Shown piece by piece: positions 25,339 to 34,095 of a stretch of DNA of 64,000 nt. Positions within the stretch are counted from its first letter, which is position 1; each line of letters opens with the position of its first letter. Where the stretch lies: positions 275,735 to 339,734 of the forward strand of contig NZ_WMEX01000003.1 of NCBI RefSeq assembly GCF_009856365.1, written 5' to 3'. Both the position numbers and the translations under genes were made by a program. This DNA is from Vreelandella halophila. Lineage in GTDB: Bacteria; Pseudomonadota; Gammaproteobacteria; Pseudomonadales; Oleiphilaceae. The notes under the pieces are model-generated. The model made no database searches. It saw only the letters and a program-made list of their open reading frames with translations, and was not told the origin of the DNA.

Positions 25339-26019
25339 ATGAAGATCCTGATGGTCCTGACATCGCACAGCGACATGGGCAACACCGGCCACAAGACCGG
25401 TTTCTGGCTGGAAGAGTTCACGGCACCCTACTACGCATTCCGCGATGCCGGAGCCGAGGTGACACTGGCCAGCCCCGCGGGCGGTCAGCCTCCGGTTGAC
25501 CCCAACAGCGAGGCGGACGATGCCCAGACCGAGACCACTCGCCGCTTCCAGACGGATGAGGACGCGAAAACAGCGCTCGCGACGACACAGAAACTCTCGG
25601 ACCTGTCGATCGACGGGTTCGATGCCGTCTTCTACCCAGGCGGCCACGGCCCGCTCTGGGACCTGGCGGAGGACGCCGACAGCATCCGTCTGATCGAGAA
25701 CGCCGCCAGACAGGACAAGGTGATCGGTGCTGTCTGCCACGCCCCTGGTGTCTTCCGGCACGTTAAGGGTGCGAACGGCGAACCGCTGGTCAAGGGCCGG
25801 GAGGCAACCGGTTTCACCAATACCGAAGAGGAAGCAGTGGGTCTTTCCGAGGTCGTGCCCTTCCTGGTGGAGGACATGCTGGAGGCCAATGGCGCGGATT
25901 ACCGCTGCGGGGATGACTGGAGTTCGTTCGTGGTCCGCGACGGCAGACTGGTAACCGGCCAGAATCCGGCCTCATCCGAGGAAACCGCGAAAGCGGTCCT
26001 GAATACCCTGAAGCAGTAA
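25339..26019 (+). CDS. DJ-1/PfpI-superfamily protein (Hsp31-like glyoxalase/chaperone type)
   Basis: A 226-residue cytosolic protein of the type-1 glutamine-amidotransferase-like fold. The nucleophile elbow AVCHAPGVF has Cys133 followed by His134. The conserved Glu is in the FWLEEFTAP region and FYPGGHGPLWDL forms the oxyanion area. This arrangement is that of the Hsp31-like branch, in which some members act as glyoxalase III or protein/nucleotide deglycases. The preceding bases contain GGGGGAAACCC before the ATG. It is a single gene ending in a strong hairpin shared with the convergent SmpA-like gene. Confidence 0.9.
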   Translation: MKILMVLTSHSDMGNTGHKTGFWLEEFTAPYYAFRDAGAEVTLASPAGGQPPVDPNSEADDAQTETTRRFQTDEDAKTALATTQKLSDLSIDGFDAVFYPGGHGPLWDLAEDADSIRLIENAARQDKVIGAVCHAPGVFRHVKGANGEPLVKGREATGFTNTEEEAVGLSEVVPFLVEDMLEANGADYRCGDDWSSFVVRDGRLVTGQNPASSEETAKAVLNTLKQ

Positions 26020-26039
26020 CGGGCCCGTCTGGGCCCGTT
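26018..26039. terminator. bidirectional hairpin between pfpI-like and smpA-like genes
   Basis: AACGGGCCC-GTCT-GGGCCCGTT is a perfect nine-base-pair stem with a four-base loop, starting within the TAA of the pfpI-like gene and ending six bases before the end of the convergent lipoprotein gene. It probably terminates both transcripts. Confidence 0.7.
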
Positions 26040-26044
26040 CAGGG

Positions 26045-26356
26045 TTACTGGGTGGTGTTGTAGACGTAGGAGTCGACCGTGCCGTCCTCGTTGAAACGCA
26101 CCACCAGGTCCGTGGTTTCCGCTTCACGGAAGGCGGACCAGCGGTACTTGGCATAGGTCCAGGTCCGCTTGCCGTCTTCGAGACCAGTGCGCCACGGATC
26201 GCCGAACATGGCTTCAATGTCCGAGCGGGTCGTCTCGCCGACATTGATCTCTTCCACCTTGTGAGTGGCAAAGTCTTTGCCGACACTGGCGCAACCGGCA
26301 GCCACGAGCATCACACCTGCCAGAAACACGCCTGCGAACTGCTTGCCTGTGCGCAT
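26045..26356 (-). CDS. SmpA/OmlA (BamE)-like small lipoprotein
   Basis: A 103-residue lipoprotein. The signal peptide ends with the lipobox LVAAGC (Cys at residue 22). The mature part has the SmpA/OmlA-type fold pattern: VEEINVGETTRSDIEAMFGDPWRTGLEDGKRTWTYAKYRW, followed by LVVRFNEDGTVDSY. BamE itself belongs to the outer-membrane protein assembly complex, but several paralogues with this fold are unrelated in function. The missing bam context and divergent sequence make this a BamE-like protein rather than a firm bamE. Confidence 0.82.
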   Translation of the reverse strand: MRTGKQFAGVFLAGVMLVAAGCASVGKDFATHKVEEINVGETTRSDIEAMFGDPWRTGLEDGKRTWTYAKYRWSAFREAETTDLVVRFNEDGTVDSYVYNTTQ

Positions 26357-26477
26357 TACACTACTCCCTTTACGGATGTCGCCCCTATCCTACCCAGAGC
26401 CTTCCGGCACTGAAAGTCACGACCAATTGCCGTTTATTCATTCCGCTACCACTTGCTTTGGGTCGCCCTGCTGACCT

Positions 26478-26600
26478 ACATTGGTCGCGTTCCGCAGCGA
26501 GGGGAACTCCGGTGAGAATCCGGGGCTGTCGCGCAACGGTATGGTGGTTCCGCCACTAAGCCCGATTACCTCCTCGGAACAGAGACTGGAGCCTTCGCGT
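26478..26600 (+). ncRNA. cobalamin (adenosylcobalamin-type) riboswitch
   Basis: The conserved core of the cobalamin riboswitch is readable: GGGGAACTCCGGTGAGAATC followed by CGGGGCTGTCGCGCAACGGT (26501-26540), and a B12 box AGCCCGATTACC at 26559-26570. GTTCCG at 26489-26494 pairs exactly with CGGAAC at 26575-26580, closing the multi-helix junction. Downstream, CGGA-AA-GGGCAC (26615-26626) can pair with GTGCCC (26644-26649) and TCCG to form a probable expression platform, about 45 bases before the Shine-Dalgarno of the next gene. Binding of cobalamin should lower expression of the gene at 26716. Boundaries are approximate. Confidence 0.88.
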
Positions 26601-26715
26601 CAAGGGTGAAAGGTCGGAAAGGGCACTGCACCACTACCATCCCGTGCCCCTACCCTCCGTTTCGACTCCGCGTTGGCTTCTCCAATAATCCTCTGAAAGA
26701 CTCAAGGAGAAGCCC

Positions 26716-27153
26716 GTGTTGGAAGCTACCATCCATTCCAATCCCGAATCCGTTCATACCGCCGGTATACACACCAGCGCTGAAACCGCTGGCCTGGACA
26801 CCCTTATCCTGCAGAGCAGGCTGACCCGCAGCGCCCGGCGCCTTCTGGAAGCCATGGGGGTGCGCATTGAACCGGTGCGCTGGGACAGGATCGCCGGCCC
26901 CGCCGTCTACCGCCTGGCCTGCGCACAGCGCCGCCCCGTTCTCCACTGGCTGCCGCCCGAGGCCTCCGAGATGCTGATGGAGGATCTGCGCCGCGAGGAG
27001 GATGACCCGCGCACCCCCGAATGGGCCCATGACCTGCTGCGCCGCCAGCGTGCCGGCACCCTGCTGGACATGGATGACGGCATCGAGTTCGGGGACGACG
27101 GCATCGATGCCGGCCTCGTCCTGCATGATCTGCTGCGCCATCCCGGCGCCTGA
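26716..27153 (+). CDS. uncharacterised protein under cobalamin riboswitch control
   Basis: A 145-residue soluble protein that I do not recognise. It starts with GTG; AAGGAGA at 26704-26710 lies five bases before it, a strong ribosome-binding site that a riboswitch could mask. The N-terminal 25 residues are rich in His, Ser and Thr (IHSNPESVHTAGIHTS). A basic helical part (LQSRLTRSARRLLEAMGVRIEPVRW) is followed by a Leu/Glu/Asp-rich C-terminal half with an acidic stretch (LDMDDGIEFGDDGIDAG). There is no signal peptide or membrane helix. It ends 134 bases before the GGDEF gene. Being the only gene after the riboswitch suggests a role in B12 uptake, B12 economy or a B12-independent bypass. Confidence 0.72.
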   Translation: MLEATIHSNPESVHTAGIHTSAETAGLDTLILQSRLTRSARRLLEAMGVRIEPVRWDRIAGPAVYRLACAQRRPVLHWLPPEASEMLMEDLRREEDDPRTPEWAHDLLRRQRAGTLLDMDDGIEFGDDGIDAGLVLHDLLRHPGA

Positions 27154-27287
27154 ACCAGCCGCCGGTCTCTGCGCTACATTCCGTCACAGGGATGGTGACG
27201 ATGCTCACACTCTGTAATCGGCGCTGACAGCCATTCGGGAGTAGGCTGAATTGAGGCTTGCGACCAAACCAACAGGGAGGTTTGGCA

Positions 27288-28916
27288 ATGGTGATGTCCG
27301 GCGGCTACCAGGCCCAGTCTTCTCATACCCTGATGCGGGTAGGGCTGGGCTCTATCGTCCTGCTGCTGGTTCTGGCGTTCGGGGCCGCCACGGCCCTGAT
27401 TGAGTTCAAGACCGGGGTGCGCGCCTACGCGACCGGAGAAAGCCTCTGGTCCAAGGGGCGGCAGGCCGCCGTCTACCACCTGAACCGATACACAGAGACC
27501 GACGACCCGGCACACCTGAACCAGGCCCGCGAGGGCCTGGTAACGCCGCTGGCCTACCGCAAGGCACGCCAGGCGATGACCGCATCGCCCATGAAGGCCC
27601 AGCGCGCTGCCGAGATGTTCCGGGAGGGGGGGAGCCATGCCGATGACATTCCCCGTCTGATCAACGTGTACCGCTACATGGGGTATTCGAGCCTGTTCCA
27701 TTCCCCACTGCAGATCTGGCGGGATGCGGACCCGCATATCCTTCGTCTCGAGGAGATCCTGACGCTGCTGTCGGAGGACGAGATCGACAGCGCCGAATAC
27801 CCCAATCTCCGGGACGAGGTCGACCGCATCAACCAGGAGCTGGTGGCCATGGAGTCCGACTTCTCCTCGAGCCTGGGCCGCATCGACCGCACCCTGAACG
27901 GGCTCCTCCTGCTGACCGTGGCCACGGTTCTGGCGCTGGCCGGCGTGCTGGTGACAATGCTGTTCGTCAGTGCCGCAAGGCGCATGGCCCGGACCGAGGA
28001 TGAGCTGCGCACCACACTGGAACACGCAGCCGTGGGCATGGCCCGGCTTTCGCTTTCCGGCATCATCCGCTCGGCCAACCAGCGCTTCGCCCAGACCCTG
28101 GGTTATCCCCAGGATTCCCTGGAAGGCATGCAGCTGGACCAGCTTCTGCTGCTCAATGAAGGCGAAACCGCCCTGGATATGCCCAGCCTGCGCCACAGGG
28201 TCCTGCGTCACGGCACATGGACTCTGACCCGCGATGAACCCTGGACCCGGGAGGACGGTACGCCGCTCTGGCTGGAATTCACCTTCAGCGCGGTACGCGA
28301 CCACCGCGGCCGTATCGCGGACTATATCGTGGTGGTGGACGACATTTCCCACCACCGGAGCCAGGTGGAGAAGCTCAGCTATGAGGCCAGCCACGACTCA
28401 CTGACCGGGGCCATCAACCGCCGGGAATTCCTCAACCGTCTGGCCATCTGCCTGGAGAACACCGGTTACGAACGCAGTCGCCATGCCCTGTGTTTTGTGG
28501 ACCTGGACTATTTCAAGGAGATCAATGACACCCACGGCCACCAGGCCGGGGATGACTGTCTCATCCAGCTGTGCCGGATCATCCGCGCCCAGCTGCGCGA
28601 AGGCGATATCCTGGCCCGCCTGGGTGGCGATGAGTTTGCCCTCATCTTCACCTACTGCCCCGTGGATGTGGCCGAACGCCTTGCCGAGGAACTGCGGCAA
28701 CGGATCGCGGATCACATCTTCAGCTCCGGCAGTATCACTTTCAGGCTGAGCGCTTCCATCGGCGTTACCGAGATCCGCAGTCATCACGGGGATCCGGAAT
28801 CCGTCATGGAGGCCGCCGACCGGGCCTGCTACGGCGCCAAGGAGCACGGGCGCAATCACGTCTACGTGGTCAGCCTGGATGACCCGGATACCGAAAAGGC
28901 TCCCGGCGGCTCTTGA
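27288..28916 (+). CDS. membrane-bound PAS-GGDEF diguanylate cyclase
   Basis: A 542-residue cyclase. A transmembrane helix at about residues 20-42 and another near 210-230 enclose a periplasmic helical sensor region of about 170 residues (four-helix-bundle-like, unrecognised). A PAS domain follows (about residues 245-365) and then GGDEF: FVDLDYFKEINDTHGHQ, the I-site REGD five residues before an intact LGGDEF, and the GVTEIRSHHGDP tail. ATG at 27288 with GGGAGG nine bases upstream is preferred to the ATG six bases later. Active c-di-GMP synthesis with feedback inhibition is expected. The sensed ligand is unknown. Confidence 0.93.
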   Translation: MVMSGGYQAQSSHTLMRVGLGSIVLLLVLAFGAATALIEFKTGVRAYATGESLWSKGRQAAVYHLNRYTETDDPAHLNQAREGLVTPLAYRKARQAMTASPMKAQRAAEMFREGGSHADDIPRLINVYRYMGYSSLFHSPLQIWRDADPHILRLEEILTLLSEDEIDSAEYPNLRDEVDRINQELVAMESDFSSSLGRIDRTLNGLLLLTVATVLALAGVLVTMLFVSAARRMARTEDELRTTLEHAAVGMARLSLSGIIRSANQRFAQTLGYPQDSLEGMQLDQLLLLNEGETALDMPSLRHRVLRHGTWTLTRDEPWTREDGTPLWLEFTFSAVRDHRGRIADYIVVVDDISHHRSQVEKLSYEASHDSLTGAINRREFLNRLAICLENTGYERSRHALCFVDLDYFKEINDTHGHQAGDDCLIQLCRIIRAQLREGDILARLGGDEFALIFTYCPVDVAERLAEELRQRIADHIFSSGSITFRLSASIGVTEIRSHHGDPESVMEAADRACYGAKEHGRNHVYVVSLDDPDTEKAPGGS

Positions 28917-28948
28917 ACGCCACCGGTCGATCAGGGAAAGTGTGCGTC

Positions 28949-29593
28949 ATGACTCTGGACGCACAGCTTGTAGACACAGCCCGGGCAATGAACGCCACGG
29001 GCCTCAATCAGGGCCGGTCCGGCAATGTCAGCGCCCGTTGCGGCGATGGCATGCTGATCACGGCCTCCGGATGCCATTTCGACGACATCACGCCGGAACA
29101 CCTGGTGGAAACCGACCTGGATGGCCGCTGGCGCGGCCCTCTCAAACCCTCCAGCGAGGCCTCTTTCCATGCCGCCATCTATCGCCAGCGCCCGGATGCC
29201 GGTGCCGTTATCCACGTGCACTCTCCCTGGGCCATGAGCCTGGCCTGTCTGCACCGCCGCATTCCCCCCTTCCATTACATGGTTGCGGTGGCCGGTGGCA
29301 CGGACATCCCCTGCATCCCCTACGCTACCTTCGGCACAGAAGAGCTGGCGCAGCACGTGGCCCAGGGGCTCGCGGACCGGGATGCCTGCCTGATGGCCAA
29401 CCATGGGCAGGTGGCACTGGCGGACACACCAGCTGCGGCACTGGAGTTGGCGCAGGAAGTGGAGCACCTGGCCCGCAGCTACGGGCAGCTCCTGCCCATC
29501 GGCGAACCGGTGCTTCTGGATGATGATCGGATGGCGGAGGTTCTGGGCCGGTTCAGCAGTTATCGCCGCAACGCCCAGACCACCGGAACCTAA
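28949..29593 (+). CDS. class II aldolase/adducin-family protein
   Basis: A 214-residue zinc-dependent aldolase-type protein. Metal-binding residues are visible: the His pair in VIHVHSPWA and the third His in LMANHGQVAL. The conserved catalytic Glu is in the region PSSEASFH. It resembles L-fuculose-phosphate aldolase and related aldolases or epimerases. ATG at 28949 is given, though a GTG at 28940 has the better-placed AGGGA, so the true start may be nine bases earlier. It follows the cyclase gene by 32 bases and its end overlaps the convergent proline-racemase-like gene by four bases. Confidence 0.9.
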   Translation: MTLDAQLVDTARAMNATGLNQGRSGNVSARCGDGMLITASGCHFDDITPEHLVETDLDGRWRGPLKPSSEASFHAAIYRQRPDAGAVIHVHSPWAMSLACLHRRIPPFHYMVAVAGGTDIPCIPYATFGTEELAQHVAQGLADRDACLMANHGQVALADTPAAALELAQEVEHLARSYGQLLPIGEPVLLDDDRMAEVLGRFSSYRRNAQTTGT

Positions 29594-30621
29594 GACGACA
29601 CGATGTGCTGCAGCCCGCTGCACTCGACCATGGGGTCATCACAGTTCACCACGATGTCCGAGTGGGCCAGCACGTAGCTCTTGCCGGTGATGGTGTTCTC
29701 CACCACCTGGTGCGGGCCTTCCTGGTGGACGCCGGTGAAATTGCCGATGAAACCGGTCTCGCGCAGGGAGACCGTCTCAAGACGGTCACCGGGCTGAATA
29801 CGGCCTTCGTAGTGCATCAGCGCCAGGCGTGCAGAGGTGCCAGTGCCGGTCGTGCTGCGACAGATCACTCCCGGATGCACATAGGTGGTGGAGCGGGAGC
29901 GGTAGAAATTGTCCGCCACCTGCTCCACCGGACCCATGAAGTGCAGGAACGGCAACGGCCCCACGTCCCCGAGGGTGTAATGGGAAAAGCCCCGCTCCGC
30001 CTGGATGGCCTCGACGATGCGATGGGCGCAGTCCGAGAGGTCATCCTCTTCGTCCAGCGTCAGGTCAAAGCCCAGGTCGGTGGCGTCCACCAGCGCATAG
30101 AAACCGCCACTGTAGGCCACGCTGTAGGTGACGTCGCCCAGTGAGGGCACATGGATGGTATGACGGTAGCTGTCGATGTAGCTGGGCAGCCCTTCACAGG
30201 TAATGGCCTCGACCACACCGTTCTCCACCCGGGCTTCCACCTGGACCAGGCCCGCCGGCGCCTCCAGCTGGAACCGCTGGGTGCCCTCCTGCTTGGGAAC
30301 GATCCCCTGCTCGAGCACGGCGGTGGCGGTGCAGATGGTGTTGGAGCCGGAGTAGATGGGGTAGCCCATTACCTCCATGATGATGTAGCCGGCCGCTGCC
30401 TGCGGGTCCGCAGGCGGGACCAGCAGGTCCACGGACATCTCCGGGATCCCGTAGGGCTCGAACAGCAGCAGCTTACGCAGGCCGTCCGCGTCCCGTTGCA
30501 GGTACTCCATCTGCTCGCGCACGGTACTGCCGGGCAGTGGTGCGATACCACCGGTCACGATCCGGCTTACGTCCCCGCCGGCATGGGTGTCCATCAACCG
30601 CAGGGTCAGGTCATTGCTCAT
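29590..30621 (-). CDS. proline racemase/hydroxyproline epimerase superfamily protein with Ser/Thr in place of both catalytic Cys
   Basis: A 343-residue protein with the two-lobe proline racemase fold. The family's first catalytic motif (usually MCGH) reads YSGSN with Ser91 at the Cys position. The second (usually DRSPCGTGTSA) reads CRSTTGTGTSA with Thr258 at the Cys position. Racemases and epimerases carry Cys/Cys or Ser/Cys, and trans-3-hydroxyproline dehydratases carry Cys/Thr, so Ser/Thr is unusual and argues against simple racemisation. The rest of the fold is intact (MDTHAGGDVSRIV, DTLG-type GFSHYTLGD, GNFTGVH). It overlaps the upstream MDR oxidoreductase gene by four bases (ATGA), indicating a shared pathway. 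Confidence 0.88.
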   Translation of the reverse strand: MSNDLTLRLMDTHAGGDVSRIVTGGIAPLPGSTVREQMEYLQRDADGLRKLLLFEPYGIPEMSVDLLVPPADPQAAAGYIIMEVMGYPIYSGSNTICTATAVLEQGIVPKQEGTQRFQLEAPAGLVQVEARVENGVVEAITCEGLPSYIDSYRHTIHVPSLGDVTYSVAYSGGFYALVDATDLGFDLTLDEEDDLSDCAHRIVEAIQAERGFSHYTLGDVGPLPFLHFMGPVEQVADNFYRSRSTTYVHPGVICRSTTGTGTSARLALMHYEGRIQPGDRLETVSLRETGFIGNFTGVHQEGPHQVVENTITGKSYVLAHSDIVVNCDDPMVECSGLQHIVSS

Positions 30622-31781
30622 GATTGGGCCTCAATGGCGTAGGGCGCACCCTGCGCGTCCCACTCGCTGTCGGGAACGATGACGATCTTGCCCAGGTAAC
30701 CACTGCCGCGATTGACGAAGTATTCCTCCGCCTCACGCAGCGCCGAAAGCCGGAAGGCCCCATGCAGGACGGGTTTCAGCTGCCCGGACCGGATCCAGGC
30801 CACCAGCTGCTCCGCCTCCTCGCGGGTCCCGTGGGACACCCCGAAAATCTGGACCTGGTACAGGTAGATCCGCGTCCACAGCACCTCACTGACGTTACCG
30901 GCGCTGGCACCGGCAATACTGAGCCGTGGATAGGTGCTTCGGCGGGTCATGTCCGTGATCATGGTGTCGATGAATCGGTCAGTCATCGTGCCACCGGCCA
31001 GGTCCATGACCGCGTCGATGGGCTCGCCACCGGTCTCGGCCATAACCCTGTCCGTGAAGCTCTCCATGTCCGAACGGTCCAGTACCGCCTCGGCACCCAG
31101 CTCCTTCAGCGCCGGAGCCTTCTCCTGCTGGCTGAGGGCATAGGGAATGGCGCCCATGATGCGACAGAGCTGGATCAGGGCCGTACCCACACCGCCACTG
31201 GCGCCGGTCACAAGGACCCGCTCACCCGCGGTCACACCGGCCACGTTCAGCATGTGCACTGCCGTCTGGTAGGAACACATGCCCAGGGCCGCGAGTTCGG
31301 CATCCGCCAGCTCCGGATTGTCCACCCGGTGGAACTGGTCCGAGGGCACCGCGATGTACTCGGCGAAACCACCATCGGCGCCGTGACCATAGTAGTCCGG
31401 CGTCAGGTTGATGTCGCGGCGGTCATCCGGATAGAGGTTGAAATCAAGAAGGCCGCGTTCACCGACGCGGCCCTCATTCACTCCTTCGCCCACGGCCACA
31501 ACACGGCCAGCCACATCGGCCCCCTGGATACGGGGAAAGGTGAGCGTGGGCTCGCCGCCCATGGCGAACGAGGCCACCTCCTCTTTGTCCTTCGTGGGGT
31601 ACAGGCCCTCGCGGGCCTTACGGTCGGTGTTGTTCTTGGCCGTGGCACTGACCTTCACCAGCACCTCGCCCGGTGCCGGGCGCGGTGTGGCTACATCCGT
31701 GTGGTACTGCAGCTGATCCACACCCCCGTGGCCCATCAGCTGCATCGCCGCCATGGTCTCGGGGACGGACACTTCGCTCAT
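30618..31781 (-). CDS. MDR-superfamily quinone oxidoreductase/zinc-type alcohol dehydrogenase
   Basis: A 387-residue medium-chain dehydrogenase/reductase. The catalytic N-terminal lobe has IQGADVAGRVVAVGEGV, and the Rossmann lobe has VTGASGGVGTALIQLCR near residue 195. The zinc-binding Cys/His cluster of true alcohol dehydrogenases is not evident, which favours a NADPH-dependent quinone or enone reductase. It is encoded with the proline-racemase-like protein (ATGA overlap), so it may reduce the product of that enzyme. Its start lies only two bases from the end of icd, so it probably reads through from it. Confidence 0.88.
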   Translation of the reverse strand: MSEVSVPETMAAMQLMGHGGVDQLQYHTDVATPRPAPGEVLVKVSATAKNNTDRKAREGLYPTKDKEEVASFAMGGEPTLTFPRIQGADVAGRVVAVGEGVNEGRVGERGLLDFNLYPDDRRDINLTPDYYGHGADGGFAEYIAVPSDQFHRVDNPELADAELAALGMCSYQTAVHMLNVAGVTAGERVLVTGASGGVGTALIQLCRIMGAIPYALSQQEKAPALKELGAEAVLDRSDMESFTDRVMAETGGEPIDAVMDLAGGTMTDRFIDTMITDMTRRSTYPRLSIAGASAGNVSEVLWTRIYLYQVQIFGVSHGTREEAEQLVAWIRSGQLKPVLHGAFRLSALREAEEYFVNRGSGYLGKIVIVPDSEWDAQGAPYAIEAQS

Positions 31782-31782
31782 A

Positions 31783-34020
31783 TCAGTCCACGAACTCGTC
31801 GATGATGGCGTTCAGGGTCTCGCTGGGCCGCATGGCCTGCTTGATCTTCTGGGCATCCGGGTAATAGTAGCCATCAATGTCCACGGACTGCCCCTGGATG
31901 TCGATCAGTTCCTGCAGGATCTGATCGGCGTTGTCTTCCAGCTTCTTCGACATCTTCTGGAAGTGCTCTTTCAGGTCCTTGTCCTCATCCTGGTTCGCCA
32001 GTTCCTCGGCCCAGTACCGCGCCAGCCAGACGTGGCTGCCCCGGTTGTCCAGCTCACCAGACTTGCGCGAGGGCGAGCGGTCCTCCTCCAGGAAGCGGGC
32101 CGTGGCCCGGTCCAGGGTCTGCGACAGCACCGCGGCACGCGGATTGCCCTGCTTGTCGCCCATGTGCTCGAGGGAGACCATCATGGCCATGAACTCACCC
32201 ATGGAGTCCCAGCGCAGGTGATCCTCTTCCAGGAACTGCTGCACGTGGCGCGGCGCGGAGCCACCGGCACCGGTCTCGAACAGGCCACCGCCCTTGAGCA
32301 GCGGAACCACCGAGAGCATCTTGGCGCTGGTGCCCAGCTCGATGATCGGGAACAGGTCCGTGAGGTAGTCACGCAGCACGTTGCCGGTCACCGAGATGGT
32401 GTCCTTGCCACGGACCATGCGCTCCATGGTCCAGCGGATGGCCCGGTCATAGCCCATGATGCGGATATCCAGACCCTCGGTATCGTGCTCCTTGAGGTAG
32501 TGTTCCACCTTCTGGATGAGCTGGGCGTCGTGGGCCCGCTCCGGATCCAGCCAGAACACCGCCGGCATGCCACTGGCGCGGGAACGTTCAACCGCGAGGC
32601 GGACCCAGTCACGGATCGGCTCGTCCTTGGTCTGGCACATGCGCCAGATGTCGCCTTTCTCAACCTCGTGCTCGAAGACGGTGTTGCCGTCGTCGTCCAC
32701 CACGCGGACGATGCCGTCTTCCGGCAGCTCAAAGGTCTTGTCGTGGGAGCCGTATTCCTCGGCCTTCTGGGCCATCAGACCCACGTTGGGCACGGTGCCG
32801 ATGGTGCTGGGATCGAAGGCATCGTGGTGCTTACAGAAGTTGATCACTTCCTGGTAGATGGTGGCGTAGGTGCTCTCGGGGATGACCGCCTTGGTGTCCT
32901 TGAGCTTGCCGTCCGTACCCCACATCTTGCCACCATCGCGGATCATGGCGGGCATGGAGGCATCCACGATCACGTCACTGGGCGTGTGCAGGTTGGAGAT
33001 GCCCCGGTCGGCGTCGACCATCGCCATCTCCGGGCGGTTGATGAAGCAGTCCCGGATGTCCTCCTCGATCTCGGAACGCTCGGAGAAAGAGAGGTCCTGG
33101 ATCTTCTGGTACAGGTGGCTCATACCATCGTTCGGGTTCACCCCGATCTTCTCGAACAGTTCCCTGTGCTTCTCGAACACGTCCTTGAAGTAGACGGTCA
33201 CGGCGTGGCCGAACACGATCGGGTGCGAGACCTTCATCATCGTCGCCTTCACGTGCAGCGAGAACAGAAGGCCGGCACGGCGTGCCCCCTCGATCTCCTC
33301 TTCCAGGAACTGGCGCAGCTGAGCCACGCTCATGAACATGCCGTCGATGACCTCGCCTTCCAGCACCGGCACGCTGTCCTTGAGGACCGTGGTCTTGCCG
33401 GTTTCCTTGCCTTCCAGCTGGATGCGGACATTGCCCGCTTTCTCCATGGTGGTCGACTGTTCACTGTGGTAGAAGTCGCCCTTGCGCATGTGCGCCACGT
33501 GGGTGCGCGAGGCCTGGCTCCACTTGCCCATGCGGTGCGGATGCTTCTTGGCGTACTCCTTGACCGCGTTGGACGCACGGCGGTCGGAGTTGCCCTGGCG
33601 CAGTACGGGGTTCACGTTGCTTCCCAGCACCTTGGCGTAGCGGTCCTTGAGGGCCTTCTCGTCATCGGTCTGGGGGTTCTCCGGGTACTCCGGCAGCGGG
33701 TAGCCTTTTTCCTGCAGCTCCTTGACGGCCGCCCGAAGCTGCGGGACGGAGGCGCTGATGTTGGGCGTCTTGATGATGTTGGCATTCGGGTCCTGGGTCA
33801 GCTCCCCGAGCTGCTGCAGGTAATCCGGAACCTGCTTGTCCTTCGGGAGGTAATCGGGGAACTGGGCAAGGATACGGGAGGCAAGGGAGATGTCGGAGGA
33901 TTCGACCTTGATGCCTGCGGGCGAGACAAAGGCCCTGACAATGGGCAGAAAGGAGTAGGTGGCCAGCGCAGGTGCTTCGTCGGTCTCGGTATAGGTGATG
34001 GTTGGCTGTTTATCTGTCAT
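31783..34020 (-). CDS. icd: NADP-dependent isocitrate dehydrogenase, monomeric type
   Basis: A 745-residue cytosolic enzyme that converts isocitrate to 2-oxoglutarate with NADP, feeding the TCA cycle. The full length matches the monomeric IDH family (about 740 residues), unrelated in length to the 45-kDa dimeric form. Typical blocks include the start [35 protein letters not shown], the serine-containing [17 protein letters not shown], and the C-terminal [15 protein letters not shown]. It stands next to an MDR gene pair downstream and the HDAC-family gene upstream. The assignment is essentially certain. Confidence 0.98.
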   Translation of the reverse strand: MTDKQPTITYTETDEAPALATYSFLPIVRAFVSPAGIKVESSDISLASRILAQFPDYLPKDKQVPDYLQQLGELTQDPNANIIKTPNISASVPQLRAAVKELQEKGYPLPEYPENPQTDDEKALKDRYAKVLGSNVNPVLRQGNSDRRASNAVKEYAKKHPHRMGKWSQASRTHVAHMRKGDFYHSEQSTTMEKAGNVRIQLEGKETGKTTVLKDSVPVLEGEVIDGMFMSVAQLRQFLEEEIEGARRAGLLFSLHVKATMMKVSHPIVFGHAVTVYFKDVFEKHRELFEKIGVNPNDGMSHLYQKIQDLSFSERSEIEEDIRDCFINRPEMAMVDADRGISNLHTPSDVIVDASMPAMIRDGGKMWGTDGKLKDTKAVIPESTYATIYQEVINFCKHHDAFDPSTIGTVPNVGLMAQKAEEYGSHDKTFELPEDGIVRVVDDDGNTVFEHEVEKGDIWRMCQTKDEPIRDWVRLAVERSRASGMPAVFWLDPERAHDAQLIQKVEHYLKEHDTEGLDIRIMGYDRAIRWTMERMVRGKDTISVTGNVLRDYLTDLFPIIELGTSAKMLSVVPLLKGGGLFETGAGGSAPRHVQQFLEEDHLRWDSMGEFMAMMVSLEHMGDKQGNPRAAVLSQTLDRATARFLEEDRSPSRKSGELDNRGSHVWLARYWAEELANQDEDKDLKEHFQKMSKKLEDNADQILQELIDIQGQSVDIDGYYYPDAQKIKQAMRPSETLNAIIDEFVD

Positions 34021-34095
34021 GAGTGCCTCTGTCCTTCAGCGTTGTGGCGGGAGGGCAATTGCGCGCCTCCCGTTTGTAGATGACACCGGGCGGCG

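Noticed and set aside
31753-34083. Very long open frame (about 776 codons) on the plus strand opposite the isocitrate dehydrogenase gene
   Set aside because: It mirrors icd almost exactly, has His/Val/Leu-rich composition typical of antisense frames in GC-rich genes and no recognisable domain. Monomeric IDH on the other strand is certain.
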